Source: JAKVKY01 sp964293585 (GTDB lineage: Bacteria; Bacillota; Negativicutes; Acidaminococcales; Acidaminococcaceae). Taken from it: a stretch of DNA of 64,000 nucleotides. A program made the translations under genes and the position numbers. The DNA lies in contig CAXYYS010000001.1 of the NCBI GenBank assembly GCA_964293585.1, forward strand, positions 46,515 through 110,514, in the 5' to 3' direction. The notes beneath the pieces are model-generated. The model saw only the letters and a program-made list of their open reading frames with translations, did no database searches and was not told where the DNA came from. Shown here piece by piece: positions 49,636-59,200 of the stretch (the first letter of the stretch is position 1; every line of letters starts with the position of its first letter).

Positions 49636-50472
49636 ATGTTAACGAGGATTTTAACTGCGCTGGTAGGTATTCCCATAGCTATCCTGGTCGTAACCAGGGG
49701 AGGAATGCTGTTTGCCGCCGCAATCTTGTTCCTGGCCCTGGTGGCCTGGCATGAAATTGCCGCTATGGCAGGAACCAAGGATATCCATGTTTATCCCTGC
49801 AGCTCCGGTGTAGCGGTTTTCTTGCTGGTGCTGGCAGGCGGTTGGGCTAAAGATTTTTTATTTGTGCCGATCCTGGCACTAAGTTGTCTGGCTGTTCTGA
49901 TGGAAGGGTTATACAGGCATTGCCAGCTGGGAGAAACCAGTTGGGAAAAACATACGGCTGTTTCTGCCATCACGATTCTCTATGTAGGTTTGTTGTTCGC
50001 TCATCTGCCGCTGTTAAGACAATGGGCGGGACCTGAAATAACAGTGGGCAGCTTGCATTTTGCCCAGGGTGAAGCCTTGTTATGGCTGGTCCTCTTAGGA
50101 ACTTGGGCCAGCGATACCTTTGCCTATTTTTTCGGTATGGCGTTTGGCAAACATAAATTTTGTTCTGTCAGTCCAAAAAAATCCATGGAAGGCGCAGCTG
50201 CCGGTTTTGCCGGTTCCCTGCTGGTAGTTGCCTGGATTGCTGCAGGTGCTTTGCATTTTCCCGTGAGTCAGGCGGTTCTCTTGGGTTTAGGCGTAGCTAT
50301 TTTTGCTCCCATCGGAGATTTAGTTGAATCAATTTTAAAACGCTCCTATGAGATTAAAGATTCCGGTAAACTTTTTCCCGGACACGGCGGGGTCTTAGAT
50401 AGGTTTGACAGCTTATTATTTGCCGTTCCGGTCGTATTTTACCTTTTAAAACTTTTTCAGGCGGTTAATTAA
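49636..50472 (+). CDS. cdsA: Phosphatidate cytidylyltransferase
   Basis: 278 aa polytopic membrane enzyme making CDP-diacylglycerol. The C-terminal signature SILKRSYEIKDSGKLFPGHG with VLDRFDSL is intact; about eight membrane segments. Between uppS and dxr. The ribosome-binding site is weak (AGCAGGTG). Confidence 0.95.
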   Translation: MLTRILTALVGIPIAILVVTRGGMLFAAAILFLALVAWHEIAAMAGTKDIHVYPCSSGVAVFLLVLAGGWAKDFLFVPILALSCLAVLMEGLYRHCQLGETSWEKHTAVSAITILYVGLLFAHLPLLRQWAGPEITVGSLHFAQGEALLWLVLLGTWASDTFAYFFGMAFGKHKFCSVSPKKSMEGAAAGFAGSLLVVAWIAAGALHFPVSQAVLLGLGVAIFAPIGDLVESILKRSYEIKDSGKLFPGHGGVLDRFDSLLFAVPVVFYLLKLFQAVN

Positions 50473-50504
50473 TTTCTAAATGAAGTGAGTATAGGAGTTT
50501 TACG

Positions 50505-51656
50505 ATGAAGAATCTGGCTGTTTTAGGTTCAACCGGTTCCATCGGCAGGCAGACCCTGGAAGTTGCCGCCGGTAATCCGGAACATTTACACATCAAGGTT
50601 TTAGCTGCACATAAGAACGCAGCATTAATGTTAAAGCAGATCCGTCAGTTCGAACCGGAACTGGCAGTTTTAACCGATCCGGCAGCGGCGCTGGAACTAC
50701 AGCATGCTGAGCACGGCCGGACAGAGATTTTAAGCGGCGAGGAAGGCCTGCTGGCGGCAGCAACTTATGCCGGCGTGGATACGGTATTGGCAGCTATGGT
50801 TGGCTACGCTGGTTTAAAACCTACTTTGACCGCCATTGAACATGGTAAAAATATTGCCCTGGCTAATAAAGAAACCCTGGTGGCTGCAGGCAGTATCGTG
50901 ATGGAAGCAGTGCGCAAGCATCAGGTAAGCCTGACACCGGTTGACAGCGAGCACAGTGCTATTTTTCAGTCTTTGCGCGCCGGCCAAAAAAATGAGGTGC
51001 GCCGTTTAATCATCACGGCTTCCGGCGGACCTTTCCGCGGGATGGATAAAGCCGCACTGGCGCATGTGACCCTGGAACAGTGCCTGCACCATCCCAACTG
51101 GAGCATGGGTAAGAAGGTAACGATTGACAGCTCTACGCTGGCCAATAAAGGTTTGGAAGTCATGGAAGCTCATTGGCTCTTTGACATGCCCTATGATAAA
51201 ATAGATGTGGTGATTCACCCGCAAAGTATCGTACATTCCCTGGTAGAATATGTGGACGGTGCGGTAATCGCCCAGTTAGGTATTCCGGATATGCGGCTGC
51301 CCATTCAATACGCCTTATCTTATCCGCAAAGGTTTAACTGCCACTTTGGCAGCCTGGATTTAGTTAAATATGGCACGCTTACTTTTGAAAAGCCGGATGT
51401 GGAAGTTTTCCCGCTCCTGCAAGTAGCGCTCACCTGTGGCAGGGAAGGCGGTACTTTACCCTGTGCCTTTAATGCTGCCAACGAAGAATGTGTGAATGCT
51501 TTCCTGGCAGGCAGGATTAAATATCTGGATATTCCGGAACTGGTCAAGAGAACCGTGGCGGCGCATAAGCAGGTGTCACAGCCTTCTTTAGAAGCTATTG
51601 CGGCAGCGGACCAGGAAACACGTGTATGCGTCCGTAAATTTTTAGCAGACATATAA
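50505..51656 (+). CDS. dxr: 1-deoxy-D-xylulose 5-phosphate reductoisomerase
   Basis: 383 aa. NADPH-binding LGSTGSIGRQTLEV, ALANKETLVAAGSIV, substrate region VDSEHSAIFQ, SGGPFRG, SSTLANKGLEVMEAHWLF. First committed step of the MEP pathway. RBS TAGGAG precedes the ATG. Full length. Confidence 0.97.
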   Translation: MKNLAVLGSTGSIGRQTLEVAAGNPEHLHIKVLAAHKNAALMLKQIRQFEPELAVLTDPAAALELQHAEHGRTEILSGEEGLLAAATYAGVDTVLAAMVGYAGLKPTLTAIEHGKNIALANKETLVAAGSIVMEAVRKHQVSLTPVDSEHSAIFQSLRAGQKNEVRRLIITASGGPFRGMDKAALAHVTLEQCLHHPNWSMGKKVTIDSSTLANKGLEVMEAHWLFDMPYDKIDVVIHPQSIVHSLVEYVDGAVIAQLGIPDMRLPIQYALSYPQRFNCHFGSLDLVKYGTLTFEKPDVEVFPLLQVALTCGREGGTLPCAFNAANEECVNAFLAGRIKYLDIPELVKRTVAAHKQVSQPSLEAIAAADQETRVCVRKFLADI

Positions 51657-51669
51657 ACGGAGTTTAGTC

Positions 51670-52686
51670 TTGTTAACAGTTTTAGCTTGTATTTTTGTCT
51701 TCGGTATCTTGAATTCTGTGCAAGAGGTCGGTCATTTCATCTGTGCCAAGCTGACAGGGATGAGAGTGGATGAGTTTTCTATTGGCTTTGGTCCGGAACT
51801 GTATAGCAATCAGGATGGGGAGACCTTATATTCATTAAGAGCTATTCCTCTGGGCGGTTATAATAAGATTGCCGGGATGGATCCGGGTGACCCGGTGGAT
51901 GACCGCTCTTTTAAGGCTAAACCTTTGCCGGCACGGATGCTGGTAATTTTAGCCGGGTCGTTCATGAATATCTTGCTGCCGGTACTTATTTTCTGGATCT
52001 TGTTCATGACCGAAGGCATAGGGATGCCGGTGGATAAACCTGTTTTAGGCCAGGTCGTACCGGGTTATGCCGCTGCTGAAAGCGGTTTACTCCCTGAGGA
52101 CAAGGTTTTGTCCGTCAATGGCAAGGCTGTAACCAGCTGGCAGGAAATGCGTACGCAATTACTGGCGGGCGGTATGCAACCTTTGGAGCTTAAAATTCAG
52201 CGGCAGGATCTTGTAAAAACTTATACCGTTACTCCCAGAGCCAATCCGGAAACCGGGAAACCTTTTATCGGGGTTGTAGCGAAGATGGATAAACCGCGCC
52301 TGGGACCGGTATCTGCTTTAAAGACTTCTGTTATCGCAACAGCTGATACCATTAAAGAAATGCTGACAGCCTTATATAAGATGGTGACCGGTAAAACTGC
52401 GGCCGAAGTTTCCGGACCGATTGGCGTGGCCAAGATGGCCGGGCAGGTAGCACACCAGGGTATCAGTATGTTATTCCAGTTTACGGCCCTTTTAAGTTTA
52501 AATCTGGCTGTTATTAATCTTTTACCTCTGCCGGCTTTAGATGGAGGACATTTCTTCCTGCTCTTATGGGAAGGTGTCACCGGACGAAAAGTTGGCGAGA
52601 AAGCGATGCAAAATATCCAGACAGCCGGTATTATCATGATTTTAGCTATTACTATTTTTGCCACATATAAAGATTTACTGAGATAA
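51670..52686 (+). CDS. rseP: RseP-family site-2 protease with degenerate zinc motif (QEVGH)
   Basis: 338 aa, about four membrane segments and one PDZ domain (about 110-195, GYAAAESGLLPEDKVLSVNG). The family motif HExxH in TM1 reads QEVGH (Gln18, Glu19, His22); codon CAA at 51721 replaces a His codon. The second motif LPALDGGHFF (family LDG) keeps its Asp, and the loop DEFSIGFGPELY is typical. Active members cut anti-sigma factors and signal peptide remnants within membranes. Here one zinc ligand is missing, so activity is in doubt. TTG start. Located between dxr and ispG, the conserved site. Confidence 0.9.
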   Translation: MLTVLACIFVFGILNSVQEVGHFICAKLTGMRVDEFSIGFGPELYSNQDGETLYSLRAIPLGGYNKIAGMDPGDPVDDRSFKAKPLPARMLVILAGSFMNILLPVLIFWILFMTEGIGMPVDKPVLGQVVPGYAAAESGLLPEDKVLSVNGKAVTSWQEMRTQLLAGGMQPLELKIQRQDLVKTYTVTPRANPETGKPFIGVVAKMDKPRLGPVSALKTSVIATADTIKEMLTALYKMVTGKTAAEVSGPIGVAKMAGQVAHQGISMLFQFTALLSLNLAVINLLPLPALDGGHFFLLLWEGVTGRKVGEKAMQNIQTAGIIMILAITIFATYKDLLR

Positions 52687-52697
52687 GGAGGCGTTTT

Positions 52698-53780
52698 ATG
52701 GAACGCAGACACTCCCGTCAAGTGCAGGTTGGTACTGTTAAGATGGGCGGCAAAGCTCCCATCGTGGTGCAGTCCATGACGAACACGCATACTGATGATG
52801 TGGAAGGAACCTTAAAACAAATACAGACTCTGGCGGAGGCCGGTTGTGAATTGATTCGTTGTGCGGTGCCGGATATGGCTGCCGCACGCGGCCTGGCCGG
52901 TATCGTTGCCCGCAGCCCTCTGCCTGTGGTTGCAGATATTCATTTTGACTACCAGCTGGCTCTGGCAGCCATTGCTGCACATGTGCACGGACTCAGACTT
53001 AATCCGGGCAACATTGGCGGCAGGGAGAAGGTGGAAGCTGTCGTAGCGGCAGCAAAACCTTTAAATATTCCTATCAGGATTGGTGTGAACGCCGGTTCTC
53101 TCCCCAAAGATTTACTGGAAAAATATGGGCATCCCACAGCCGAAGCTTTGGTAGAAGCTGCCTGGCGCCATATTAAAATTTTAGAAGAACTGGATTACAG
53201 GAATATCGTCGTCTCTTTAAAATGCCACGACGTACCTTTGACCGTAGCTGCCTACAGGCTGCTGGCCCAGCAGTGTGATTATCCTTTACATGTGGGTATC
53301 ACCGAGGCAGGAACGGTAAATTCCGGCATCATTAAATCTGCCGTGGGTATCGGTACTTTGTTAGCCGAAGGCATCGGCGATACGATCAGGGTTTCCCTGA
53401 CGGGTGATCCTGTGAATGAGGTCAAGGTTGCTTATAGTATCTTAAAAGCTTTAAACTTACGTGAATATGGTCCAACCATTATCAGCTGTCCTACTTGCGG
53501 CCGTACCAGGATTAATCTGGAAAAACTGGCTCTGACGGTGGAAAAACGGCTGGCAGAGATTAAAGAACCTATCACGGTAGCCGTTATGGGCTGCGTGGTC
53601 AACGGACCCGGCGAGGCCAGGGAAGCAGATGTGGGTATTGCCGGCGGTGTGGGCGAGGGTTTGGTCTTTAAAAAAGGACAGATCCTGCGCAAGGTTCCTG
53701 AGGACCAATTGATTACGGCTCTGTTTGCAGAAATTCAAAATATTTTAAATGAGAGGAAGAATACGAATGCGCGTATCTAA
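52698..53780 (+). CDS. ispG: 4-hydroxy-3-methylbut-2-en-1-yl diphosphate synthase
   Basis: 360 aa. TIM barrel with MTNTHTDDVEGTLKQI, HFDYQLAL, RLNPGNIGG; C-terminal [4Fe-4S] Cys in SCPTCGRTRINLE and GCVVNGPGEAREADVGIAGG. Seventh step of the MEP pathway. AAGGAGG before the ATG. Ends overlapping proS by 14 bases. Confidence 0.96.
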   Translation: MERRHSRQVQVGTVKMGGKAPIVVQSMTNTHTDDVEGTLKQIQTLAEAGCELIRCAVPDMAAARGLAGIVARSPLPVVADIHFDYQLALAAIAAHVHGLRLNPGNIGGREKVEAVVAAAKPLNIPIRIGVNAGSLPKDLLEKYGHPTAEALVEAAWRHIKILEELDYRNIVVSLKCHDVPLTVAAYRLLAQQCDYPLHVGITEAGTVNSGIIKSAVGIGTLLAEGIGDTIRVSLTGDPVNEVKVAYSILKALNLREYGPTIISCPTCGRTRINLEKLALTVEKRLAEIKEPITVAVMGCVVNGPGEAREADVGIAGGVGEGLVFKKGQILRKVPEDQLITALFAEIQNILNERKNTNARI

Positions 53781-55476
53781 ATTATATGCACCTACTTTGA
53801 GAGAAGTTCCGGCGGAGGCTGAGATTCCCAGCCATAAACTTATGTTAAGGGCCGGGTATATGCGTAAGGCTGCAGGTGGTATCTATACCTATCTGCCCCT
53901 GGCCTGGAGGGTGCTCCATAAGATTGAAAATATTGTCCGGGAAGAAATGGATGCCATTGGCAGCCAGGAAATCCTGATGCCGGTGGTACAGCCTGCGGAA
54001 ATTTGGCAGGAAAGCGGACGCTGGGATGTTTATGGCGCGGAGATGTGGCGGGTTAAGGATCGTCACAGCCGTGAATTCTGCCTGGGACCTACTCATGAAG
54101 AAATGGTCACCACGTTAATTCGTGCTGATGTTCGTTCTTACAGACAACTGCCGTTGTGCGTGTATCAGATTCAGGATAAGTTCCGGGATGAACGACGTCC
54201 CCGTTTTGGTTTGATGCGCAGCCGGGAGTTCATCATGAAGGATGCTTATTCCTTTGACGTGGACGAGGCAGGCTTGAACGTTTCTTATAAAGCTATGTAT
54301 GATGCTTATACCCGTATCTTTACCAGATGCGGACTCAAGTTCCGTCCGGTTGAGGCAGATAGCGGCGCCATCGGTGGCAGTGGTTCCCATGAATTTATGG
54401 TACTGGCTGACAGCGGCGAAGCAGAAATAGTGTACTGCGATAAATGCAATTATGCTGCGAATACCGAGAAAGCTGAACTCCATGTTATTGAAACTGCTCC
54501 CGAAGCCGCCCTGGAAAAACAAATTGTTGCTACGCCGGATTGCAAGACAATTGCCGATGTTTGCGCTTATCTTAAGCTGCCGGTGGAAAAATCAGTCAAG
54601 GCCGTGGCTTACAAGAGTGAAAAAGGTCTCATCCTGTGCTTTGTCCGGGGTGATCATGAAGTAAACGAAGTGAAGGTAGTTAATACCTGTCACGTACTGG
54701 GTGTCGAGATGGCTGATGAAGCTATGCTTACCGCTGCAGGTACCGTAGGCGGCTACATGGGTCCTGTAGGTATGGATCCTAACAAGACCATGGTAGTGGT
54801 AGACCAGTCCGTGATGAAGATGCACAATTTCTGCTGTGGTGCCAATAAAGAAGGTTTCCACTATTTAAACGTTAATCCCGGCCTGGATTTTACGCCGACT
54901 TTTGTTGCCGATATCCGCTTGATCCAGGAAGGCGATGCTTGTCCTCACTGTGGCGGCAAAGTTTCCAAGGCCCGCGGTATTGAAGTAGGCCAGGTCTTTA
55001 AGCTGTTTACCAAATATAGCGAGGCTTTAAAGGCTACTTATCTGGATGAGAGCGGCAAACCGAAGCCGATGCAGATGGGCTGTTACGGTGTGGGTGTTTC
55101 CCGTACCATGGCTGCTGCAGTTGAACAATACAACGATGAGAACGGCATTATCTGGCCGGCGGCTATTGCGCCGTACCATGTGCTGATTGTGCCTGTCAAC
55201 AACAAAGATCAGGAAAGCCTGCACAAGGCGGAAGAAATCTATACCCAGTTGCAGAAGGCCGGGGTAGAAGTTATCATTGATGACAGGAATGAGCGTCCGG
55301 GTGTAAAATTTAAAGATGCGGATCTGATTGGTTATCCCATCCGTATCGTCGTTGGTCCCAAGACTATCAGCACCGGCAGCCTGGAAGTTAAGATCCGTAA
55401 GACCGGTGAAGTTAAATTATTACCACTGACTAGTGATTATATTGCGACCGTCAAAGAATTGTTGAAGACTTTGTAA
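53767..55476 (+). CDS. proS: Prolyl-tRNA synthetase (bacterial type with editing domain)
   Basis: 569 aa class II synthetase. Motif 2 region KFRDERRPRFGLMRSREFIMKD, INS editing domain (about 225-410), motif 3 YGVGVSRTMAAAVEQ and a C-terminal anticodon domain. Two internal Cys pairs (CDKCNYA and CPHCGGK) occur around the editing domain, a zinc-ribbon-like arrangement known in some bacterial ProS. ATG 53767 has AGAGG upstream; a start 18 bases earlier lies on the binding site. Works with YbaK at 43054. Confidence 0.95.
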   Translation: MRVSKLYAPTLREVPAEAEIPSHKLMLRAGYMRKAAGGIYTYLPLAWRVLHKIENIVREEMDAIGSQEILMPVVQPAEIWQESGRWDVYGAEMWRVKDRHSREFCLGPTHEEMVTTLIRADVRSYRQLPLCVYQIQDKFRDERRPRFGLMRSREFIMKDAYSFDVDEAGLNVSYKAMYDAYTRIFTRCGLKFRPVEADSGAIGGSGSHEFMVLADSGEAEIVYCDKCNYAANTEKAELHVIETAPEAALEKQIVATPDCKTIADVCAYLKLPVEKSVKAVAYKSEKGLILCFVRGDHEVNEVKVVNTCHVLGVEMADEAMLTAAGTVGGYMGPVGMDPNKTMVVVDQSVMKMHNFCCGANKEGFHYLNVNPGLDFTPTFVADIRLIQEGDACPHCGGKVSKARGIEVGQVFKLFTKYSEALKATYLDESGKPKPMQMGCYGVGVSRTMAAAVEQYNDENGIIWPAAIAPYHVLIVPVNNKDQESLHKAEEIYTQLQKAGVEVIIDDRNERPGVKFKDADLIGYPIRIVVGPKTISTGSLEVKIRKTGEVKLLPLTSDYIATVKELLKTL

Positions 55477-55512
55477 GAGCTTAAAAAGTTTCGGGTGGGA
55501 GGCGAAGCAAGA

Positions 55513-56232
55513 ATGGATGCTGCTTTTTTTAACAACCTGGTCTCTTCCATTGATTTCACCATGATGGTCCGCTTAATTGTCTCGGCAATTTTTGGCGGTA
55601 TCGTGGGTATGGAACGTGGAAGTGGCGACCGTCCCGCCGGTTTTAGAACGCATATTTTGGTGTGTGCCGGCTCAACCCTCATCATGCTGGTGTCCCTTTA
55701 TGGTTTTGATGGCTTTGATGCTCAACCTTTTGAGTATCCCCGCAATCGTGATTCAGCACGTATCGCTGCCCAGGTCGTCAGCGGTATCGGCTTTTTAGGT
55801 GCCGGTACCATCCTGCATGAGGGTGTTACTATTCGCGGTTTGACCACGGCTGCCAGTTTGTGGATGGTATCAGCCATCGGTCTGGCAGTAGGCGCCGGTA
55901 TGTTTTTAGTCGGCGGCGCTGCCACGGCAATCACCATGATTACCCTGGTAACCTTCCATAACTGGGAAAAACGTTTTGCCGGTACCAACCGTGCTGATCG
56001 CAGGTTTGTCAGGATCGTGACTGATAATAAACAGGGAACGATTACGGAGATAACTTCCTATCTGGCCGAAAACGGTGTTAAGGTAAAAACTTTGAATGTC
56101 AAGACAGCCGCTAATAAAAAACAACTGGTCTTGGAAGTCTATCTGAAAGTTGACAAAGAGATGGATGCCAATACCATCATCGGTGGTATTCAGGATATTG
56201 CCGGTGTTATCTCATTAGAAAATATTAATTGA
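55513..56232 (+). CDS. MgtC/SapB family membrane protein
   Basis: 239 aa. N-terminal MgtC domain with four to five membrane segments (RLIVSAIFGGIVGMERGSGDRPAGFRTH, GIGFLGAGTILHEG, GLTTAASLWMVSAIGLAVGAG), then a cytoplasmic ACT-like region (about 160-239). The conserved acidic and basic residues of the family are present. Physiological role in Mg2+ stress or virulence is unclear in Firmicutes. GGGAGG ten bases before the ATG. Lies between proS and polC, not a usual place for it. Confidence 0.9.
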   Translation: MDAAFFNNLVSSIDFTMMVRLIVSAIFGGIVGMERGSGDRPAGFRTHILVCAGSTLIMLVSLYGFDGFDAQPFEYPRNRDSARIAAQVVSGIGFLGAGTILHEGVTIRGLTTAASLWMVSAIGLAVGAGMFLVGGAATAITMITLVTFHNWEKRFAGTNRADRRFVRIVTDNKQGTITEITSYLAENGVKVKTLNVKTAANKKQLVLEVYLKVDKEMDANTIIGGIQDIAGVISLENIN

Positions 56233-56252
56233 TAAGAATCAGGTATTGATAA

Positions 56253-59200
56253 ATGCAAGCGCAATATTATTTTATTCCAGGAACCAAAGCATGGACAGCT
56301 TTCCTGGCTACTACCCAGCTTGACAGCCTGCAAAAATTGCAACTCAGTGTCCTGCGTCCGGAACGCATCTGGATTGATGATGAAGCAGGTCTCTGGCAGA
56401 TTGATTATCGGGCTGTGGCGCCAATAGTTGAGGAGACCTTACAAGCGGTGGGCGATGAGCTTACCGCTGCTTTTTCTGTACCCAAAATTATCTGGAACTG
56501 TTTAAATAAGACAGAACTTACCAAAACAAATACTGCCAGCACCGGTGAAGCAGCGCTGCCGGAAAAAGTTGTTGCGCACGCCACCGCCGCCGGGCAGGAA
56601 GTAAAAGACAAGGCACCTGCCCACGGGGACGCTCCTGCACAACACCCGGCAGGGAAAAAATCTGCCCGGAAAGAAAAGACGCAGACCGTACCACCCAGTG
56701 CTTTTCAAAAAGCCTACGACCTGGTCTATGGCGCCAAAAAAGACGGCGGCCTGATTTACGGAGACCCGATTAAGGGCAAAGTACGTCCTTTAGCTGATAT
56801 TACCGAGGAAGAAAATAAAATTGTCGTAGAAGGCAATTTTGTTAAATATATGGATAAAGACGGCGTGATGCAGGCTTTTAATGAAAAAGTACTGCGGACC
56901 CAGAAGGTACTGCTCATTTTCAGTCTGGCTGACGCTACCGGCGGCATTTATGTTAAATTACGTTTTGACACGCTGGATGAATGCATTGCCCTGAAAGATA
57001 AACTCAAACCGGGCATGCGTTTACGTGTGGCCGGTGACGCTGCCCCGGACAAGTTTAGTTTTGATGATATGGTACTGACGCCCAAGTCCATCCAGATTAT
57101 TTCGGTTGCCGAAAGGGTGGATATGGCGGCCACAAAACGGGTAGAACTGCATTGCCATACCAAGATGAGTAAACTGGATGGCGTTACCGACATGGAAGCC
57201 CTGGTGGAAACTGCCATCCGTTTTGGACATAAGGCTTTAGCCATTACCGATCACGGTGTGGTACAAGCTTTTCCTACTTGTTTTAATGCCGCCAAAGGCA
57301 GCGGCTTAAAGTTAATTTTTGGCTGTGAGGGCTATCTGATCACCAATGAAGAAGGAGATATTTTACGTGACCATCTTCCGCATACGGGGAAGATTCGCTC
57401 TCATCACATTATCCTTTTGGCAAAGAGTGAAATCGGGTTGCGTAATTTATACCAGCTAGTCACGTTAAGCCACCTGACCTATTTGTTAGGAAACGGCAAA
57501 CGTGCCCGTCCCACCATGCCTAAAGAACTTATTGAGGAACACAGGGAAGGTCTGCTCATCGGCAGCGCCTGCGAGATTGGCGAATTGTACCAGGCTGTGG
57601 AAAAAGGCGCTACGGATGCAGAACTGGAAAAGATTGCCGCCTTTTACGATTATCTGGAAATCCAGCCCATCGGTAACAATATGTTCCTGCAACGTAACGG
57701 CACTTTTACCGTGGAACAACTGCAAGCCAATAATAAACGTATTTATGATCTGGGTAAAAGGCTGGGCAAGCCGGTGGTGGGTACTTGTGACGCCCATTTT
57801 CTGAATCCGGAGGATGCCCGCATCCGGGCGGTGCTGCAATTTAACCAGGGTTACAGTGACTATGACCAACAGGCTCCTTTGTATTTCCGGAATACGGAGG
57901 AAATGTTGCTGGAATTTGACTATCTGGGTAAGGAAGCGGCCTACGAAGTTTGCGTAACGAATACCAATAAGATTGCGGAACTGGTGGAGCAGTTTAATCC
58001 GGTCCCTGATGATTCCCAGCTGTACGCGCCCAATATTTCCGGTGCCGAACAAATTATTAAGGACCGCAGTTATGCCAGGGCCCGGGAATTATATGGCGAC
58101 CCTCTGCCCAAGATTGTGGAGGACCGGCTGATCCAGGAACTGGGTTCTATCATTCCTCATGGCTATGCCGTGTTGTATCTTATCGCCCTGAAACTGGTGA
58201 AAAAATCCCTGGATGACGGTTATCTGGTAGGTTCCCGGGGTTCGGTAGGTTCTTCTTTCGTAGCCACGATGACCAATATTACGGAAGTTAATCCCCTGGT
58301 GCCACATTATCGTTGTCCCAGCTGTCGTTATTCGGAATTTTTTACTAACAACGAATACGCCAGCGGTTTTGATATGCCCGCCAAAAAATGTCCGCACTGT
58401 GGTACTATGATGGCCAGGGACGGACAGAATATACCTTTTGCCGTTTTCATGGGCTTCAAAGGTGATAAGGTACCGGATATTGATTTAAACTTCTCCGGTG
58501 ATTATCAGCCAAAAGCCCACAAGTACACGGAAGAATTATTCGGCCGGGATAACGTCTGCCGTGCCGGTACGATTTCTACCATCGCCACGAAGACAGCCTG
58601 GGGCTATATTAAAAAGTATTATGACGAGAAGCATTTGAAAGTCCATCCGGCTTTTATTTACAGTCTGATAGAGGGCCTGGCGGGAGTTAAAAGTACTACC
58701 GGCCAGCATCCGGGCGGCATCATGGTTATTCCGCGCAACCTGGATATCCATTACATCACGCCCATGAACTATCCGGCTGATGACCGTCATAAAGGTATTA
58801 TCACTACTCACTACGATTATCATAAGATTAATGACCGGTTGGTAAAACTGGATATCCTGGGTCATGATGATCCCACCGTGATCAAGATGCTGGAAGAGTT
58901 AACCGGCCTAAACGCCCGGGAGATTCCTATCGGCGATGAAGAAACCATGTCCATCTTTTCCTCACCGGAAATTTTGGGCGTAACGCCGGAGCAGATTGGT
59001 ACTGACGTGGGTACGTACGGTATCCCTGAATGCGGGACGCAGTTTACCCGGGGCATGATTCAGGAACTGCAGCCTAAAAAGTTTAGCGAACTGGTCCGTG
59101 TCTCCGGTTATTCCCACGGCACGGATGTGTGGCTGAACAACGCCCAGGATCTGATCAGGACCGGCAAATCAAAATTTGAAACCATCTCCACCCGTGACGA

